A DNA stretch of 64,000 nucleotides, taken from NCBI GenBank assembly GCA_002281855.1, contig NCHQ01000008.1, forward strand, positions 117,843 through 181,842, written 5' to 3'. Numbering within the stretch: the first letter of the stretch is position 1; each line of letters begins with the position of its first letter. The position numbers and the translations under genes were made by a program. The stretch is from Rhodospirillales bacterium 24-66-33 (lineage in GTDB: Bacteria > Pseudomonadota > Alphaproteobacteria > Reyranellales > Reyranellaceae). The notes below the pieces were generated by a model that was not told the origin of the DNA, searched no databases, and was given only the letters and a program-made list of their open reading frames with translations. Shown here one piece after another: positions 61,941 through 64,000 of this stretch.

Positions 61941-63155
61941 CTACTCCACCGTCCGCATCGACCAGAGGCGCGACTTCAACAGGACGATCGCGATCATCAG
62001 CAGCATTGCGATCGCGGGGATCAGCAGCGCGGCCTTGAGGCCCCAGACCGAGCAGATCGTGCCGGTGAGGAAGGCGCCGATCGGGCCGCCCCCGCTCAGG
62101 CCCAGCTGGAACAGCGACATCAACCGCGCGCGGTGCGTGGCCGGCGCTACGATCTGCACCACCGTCCGGCTCTGCGTCATGGTGATGCCCGCCCCCAGCC
62201 CCCAGACGAAGATCAGCGCGAGGAAGACCGGGAACGGCGGCAGCGTCGCGAGGGACAGCAGGACCATAGCCCCTACGAGAACCGCGCCCCCGATCAGACG
62301 GCCGCGTAGCGTCAGGCGGCGCGCGAGACCGACCAGCGCCATGCTGGCCACGATGGTCGCGGCCCAGAAGGCCAGGTTCATGTAGGAGAGCTCGGCCGCA
62401 CCGCCGGCATAATGGTCGCGAATCGCCAGCGGCAACACCGCCATGAAAGGCCCGACATAGAAGATGCCGACCCCGAAGTTGAGCAGCAGGACCGGCCAGA
62501 TCTGGTCCGACTTCGCGGCGGCCGAGACGCCCTCGCCGATGCTGCGCCAGAATCCGGGGTGCTCGGTCTTCGGATGCGGCGGCGGGTCGGGCAACCGGCG
62601 CACGAAGATGCAGCCGGCCAGCACCATGCCGGAATGCAGCAACAGGAGCGGCAGGGCACCGAACCGATCGGCGGTCGAGGCGCAGGCGATGCCCAGCAGC
62701 TGGCCGCCGAACTGCAGCGCCGTCGCCAGCGCCACGGCCTTGGGCAGGCCGCCCTTGGGCGCCACGACCGGCAGCAGGGCATCGCGGGTCGGGATGGCGA
62801 AGGCCCCGATCGCACCGGCAGCGATACCGTAGGCGATCAGCAGCGGATAGCTCAGTCCGTCGGACCACAGGACGAGCGCCAGGGCGAGCGGCGGCAGTGC
62901 GTAGATCAGGTGGTAGCGCAGCAGGAGCCGGCGGGCGTTGCCCCGGTCGGCGACCAGGCCGCCGAGCGGCAGGAAGAGCAGCGATGGCGCCATGACCGCC
63001 GCCTGCGCGACGCCCACGGCGAAGGCGTCCATGTGCAGGACCACTGCGACCAGCCACGGGAACAGCACCATCTGAATGCCGAGCGGCACAAACCAGGTGG
63101 CGAGACCCGCAAGATAGACCGGGAAAGCGTTGGCGGGGAGCTTGCCTTGATCCAA
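61941..63155 (-). CDS. MFS transporter
   Basis: A 404-residue transporter with about twelve membrane helices. Motif A is LFLPLGGLVADRGNARRLLLRY (part diagnostic: GGLVADRGNARR). The second half has LIFVWGLGAGITMTQSRTVVQIVAPATHRAR and FQLGLSGGGPIGAFLTG. It resembles the enterobactin exporter/DHA3-like group with a macrolide-type exchange, but the cargo cannot be assigned. It diverges from a small hypothetical gene, and a GGCACT/AGTGCC dyad sits between. Confidence 0.85.
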   Translation of the reverse strand: MDQGKLPANAFPVYLAGLATWFVPLGIQMVLFPWLVAVVLHMDAFAVGVAQAAVMAPSLLFLPLGGLVADRGNARRLLLRYHLIYALPPLALALVLWSDGLSYPLLIAYGIAAGAIGAFAIPTRDALLPVVAPKGGLPKAVALATALQFGGQLLGIACASTADRFGALPLLLLHSGMVLAGCIFVRRLPDPPPHPKTEHPGFWRSIGEGVSAAAKSDQIWPVLLLNFGVGIFYVGPFMAVLPLAIRDHYAGGAAELSYMNLAFWAATIVASMALVGLARRLTLRGRLIGGAVLVGAMVLLSLATLPPFPVFLALIFVWGLGAGITMTQSRTVVQIVAPATHRARLMSLFQLGLSGGGPIGAFLTGTICSVWGLKAALLIPAIAMLLMIAIVLLKSRLWSMRTVE

Positions 63156-63178
63156 GGCACATCCATCTATATGTTGTA

Positions 63179-63191
63179 GGCACTTAGTGCC
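63179..63191. promoter_or_regulatory. GGCACT-T-AGTGCC dyad in a divergent intergenic region
   Basis: A perfect 6-1-6 inverted repeat, 24 bases upstream of the MFS start and 37 bases before the next gene. The core GCACTTAG is also found in the repeat upstream of tctB at 621-628. Function as an operator is inferred from position and symmetry. Confidence 0.35.
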
Positions 63192-63227
63192 CGTTGCTCA
63201 CGCGATAGTCAAAGGCGCCGAACGCAA

Positions 63228-63638
63228 GTGTCCACCTTCAATCGCAACACTCTGGTCAAGGTCCTCGAGATCCTCGACAGCAGCCACGCCCAGGAGGCGC
63301 TGGCAGCCGCCAAGCTCGCCTCGGCCATGGTGCGGGAAGCCGGCCTCACCTGGGACCAGATCATCGACGACGCCATCCTGCCGCGCGTCGCCGCCCCCTC
63401 CTCGCCGGCCCAGGAGACCGCCCAGGCCCGTACGCCCGGCGCCGGTCCGTTCGGCTACCGCCGCGAGCGCGAACTCTCGCCGCATGAGCAGTTCTTCATG
63501 GTGCTGCTGAGCCCGCGCACACCGGTCGATATCAAGCGCAAGCTGCGTTCTTGGGAAGGCCGCGTCCTCGACGGCGATATCACGCCGCAGGAAAGCGCCG
63601 ACCTCCAGTTCATGTATCAGAGTTTCGTCGTCGGCTGA
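63228..63638 (+). CDS. Hypothetical cytoplasmic protein
   Basis: A 136-residue protein starting at GTG. The N-terminal helix region (TLVKVLEILDSSHAQEALAAAKLASAMVREAGLTWDQIID) resembles the start of DUF2786-type proteins, but the remainder, with GYRRERELSPHEQFFMVLLSP and DIKRKLRSWEGRVLDGDITPQ, is not recognised. Codon use fits the window. Function unknown. Confidence 0.6.
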   Translation: MSTFNRNTLVKVLEILDSSHAQEALAAAKLASAMVREAGLTWDQIIDDAILPRVAAPSSPAQETAQARTPGAGPFGYRRERELSPHEQFFMVLLSPRTPVDIKRKLRSWEGRVLDGDITPQESADLQFMYQSFVVG

Positions 63639-63651
63639 TCGCGGACCTTCC

Positions 63652-64000
63652 TCACCTTCTGAGGAAGAACTGTACGGGCACGACGATCTCCAGGCTCTCG
63701 CCCGGCTGATCGTGAGGTAGCGGCGGCAGCGGCTGCGCCCGCTGCAGCAGTTCGAGTCCTTCCTGGTCGAGTGCGGCATGCCCCGACGGCCGCTCGATGC
63801 GCGCGGCGAGGATGCGGCCGTCACGGCTCATCGTGAACCGCACATAGGTCACGCCCTCGTGGCGCGACCGCTGCGCCTCCGACGGGTAGCGCTTGTGCCA
63901 TTCCAGGTGCCGCAGCAGCAGCCCCTTCCAGGTCGGCAGCGTGTTCGACGGCGGCTCGACCGAGGTGCCCGGCATCGGCGCCGCCGCGACCCTCGACTGC
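63652..64000 (-). CDS. TonB-family C-terminal domain protein (5' end outside window)
   Basis: About 116 residues are visible; the frame is open to the end of the window, so the N-terminus lies outside. The C-terminal TonB domain is seen as WKGLLLRHLEWHKRYPSEAQRSRHEGVTYVRFTMSRDGRI, of which YPSEAQ and GVTYVRFTMSRDG are characteristic, followed by SGHAALDQEGLELLQRAQPLPPLP. TonB passes proton-motive energy from ExbBD to outer-membrane receptors for iron chelates and other ligands. It converges on the small hypothetical gene. Confidence 0.85.
   Translation of the reverse strand, partial: QSRVAAAPMPGTSVEPPSNTLPTWKGLLLRHLEWHKRYPSEAQRSRHEGVTYVRFTMSRDGRILAARIERPSGHAALDQEGLELLQRAQPLPPLPHDQPGESLEIVVPVQFFLRR

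Noticed and set aside
61210..63183. One continuous minus-strand frame of 657 codons
   Set aside because: The upstream two-thirds is an out-of-frame shadow of the MFS transporter gene; only the part from 61875 down has a signal peptide and coding character.

Overview
The window is 64 kb of a GC-rich alphaproteobacterial chromosome. Clues to the lineage are a 5-aminolevulinate synthase (HemA, C4 route to heme), an EipB-type envelope protein, a DksA with a single zinc-finger cysteine, a DUF3553 protein, an MmgR/αr8-type small RNA and abundant CaiB/BaiF, tripartite tricarboxylate and peptide ABC transport genes. Rhodospirillales/Reyranella-like organisms fit this mix, but the genus is an inference. 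There are no phage genes, transposases, CRISPR arrays or rRNA genes. One tRNA (Val, GAC) is present.

Layout. 1-6.5 kb: end of a TauE/SafE permease, tctBA (two membrane subunits of a tripartite tricarboxylate transporter, with no binding protein nearby), a cupin, a family III CoA-transferase and a small operon ending in an alpha/beta hydrolase. 6.6-11.2 kb (minus): DUF3237, acyl-CoA ligase and rhodanese genes, then glutamine-dependent NAD synthase and tRNA-Val. 11.5-15.9 kb: N-formylglutamate amidohydrolase, a minus-strand MmgR-like sRNA, an M81 (MlrC-like) peptidase and a D-aminoacylase. 16-18.4 kb (minus): dksA, then a bufferin-type operon (DUF2282 precursor, DUF692 MNIO enzyme, DUF2063 partner). 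18.5-21.8 kb: DUF3553, mobA, a hydratase, pdeM and eipB. 21.9-28.2 kb (plus): photolyase, FAD oxidoreductase, DUF1365, cyclopropane-fatty-acid-synthase-like methyltransferase and an MFS transporter, a set reminiscent of photo-oxidative/lipid-modification loci. 28.2-32.5 kb (minus): an ECF sigma factor, anti-sigma factor, Spy/CpxP-like sensor, DUF1800 and DUF1501 in one tight operon. 32.6-44.3 kb: gamma-glutamyltransferase, UPF0114, a MscS channel, a Baeyer-Villiger-type monooxygenase, a small lipoprotein, a quinone reductase-like flavoprotein, a DUF333 protein, a DHA2 exporter, TspO, DUF1345 and a TRIC-type channel.

44.4-61.2 kb is devoted to peptide or amino-acid-derivative uptake and breakdown: pyrE, then a plus-strand ABC importer (binding protein, two permeases, no ATPases) ending in an AstE/AspA-like deacylase. 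Convergent to it is a complete minus-strand Opp/Dpp operon (binding protein, two permeases, two ATPases) ending in an M20 amidohydrolase and a DUF6671 zinc-ribbon protein. A class III aminotransferase and hemA follow. 61.2-64 kb holds a less GC-rich secreted orphan, an MFS transporter, a small hypothetical and the C-terminal part of a TonB-family protein that runs off the window.

The most notable items are the MmgR-like sRNA with its promoter and terminator, the bufferin operon, the sigma/anti-sigma/Spy/DUF1800/DUF1501 operon in which only DUF1800 carries a Tat signal, the photolyase/lipid-modification cluster, and two inverted pairs of one interspersed repeat, one of which supplies a stop codon and the other of which sits inside an ABC operon. 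All functional assignments come from reading motifs and gene order; no database search was run.
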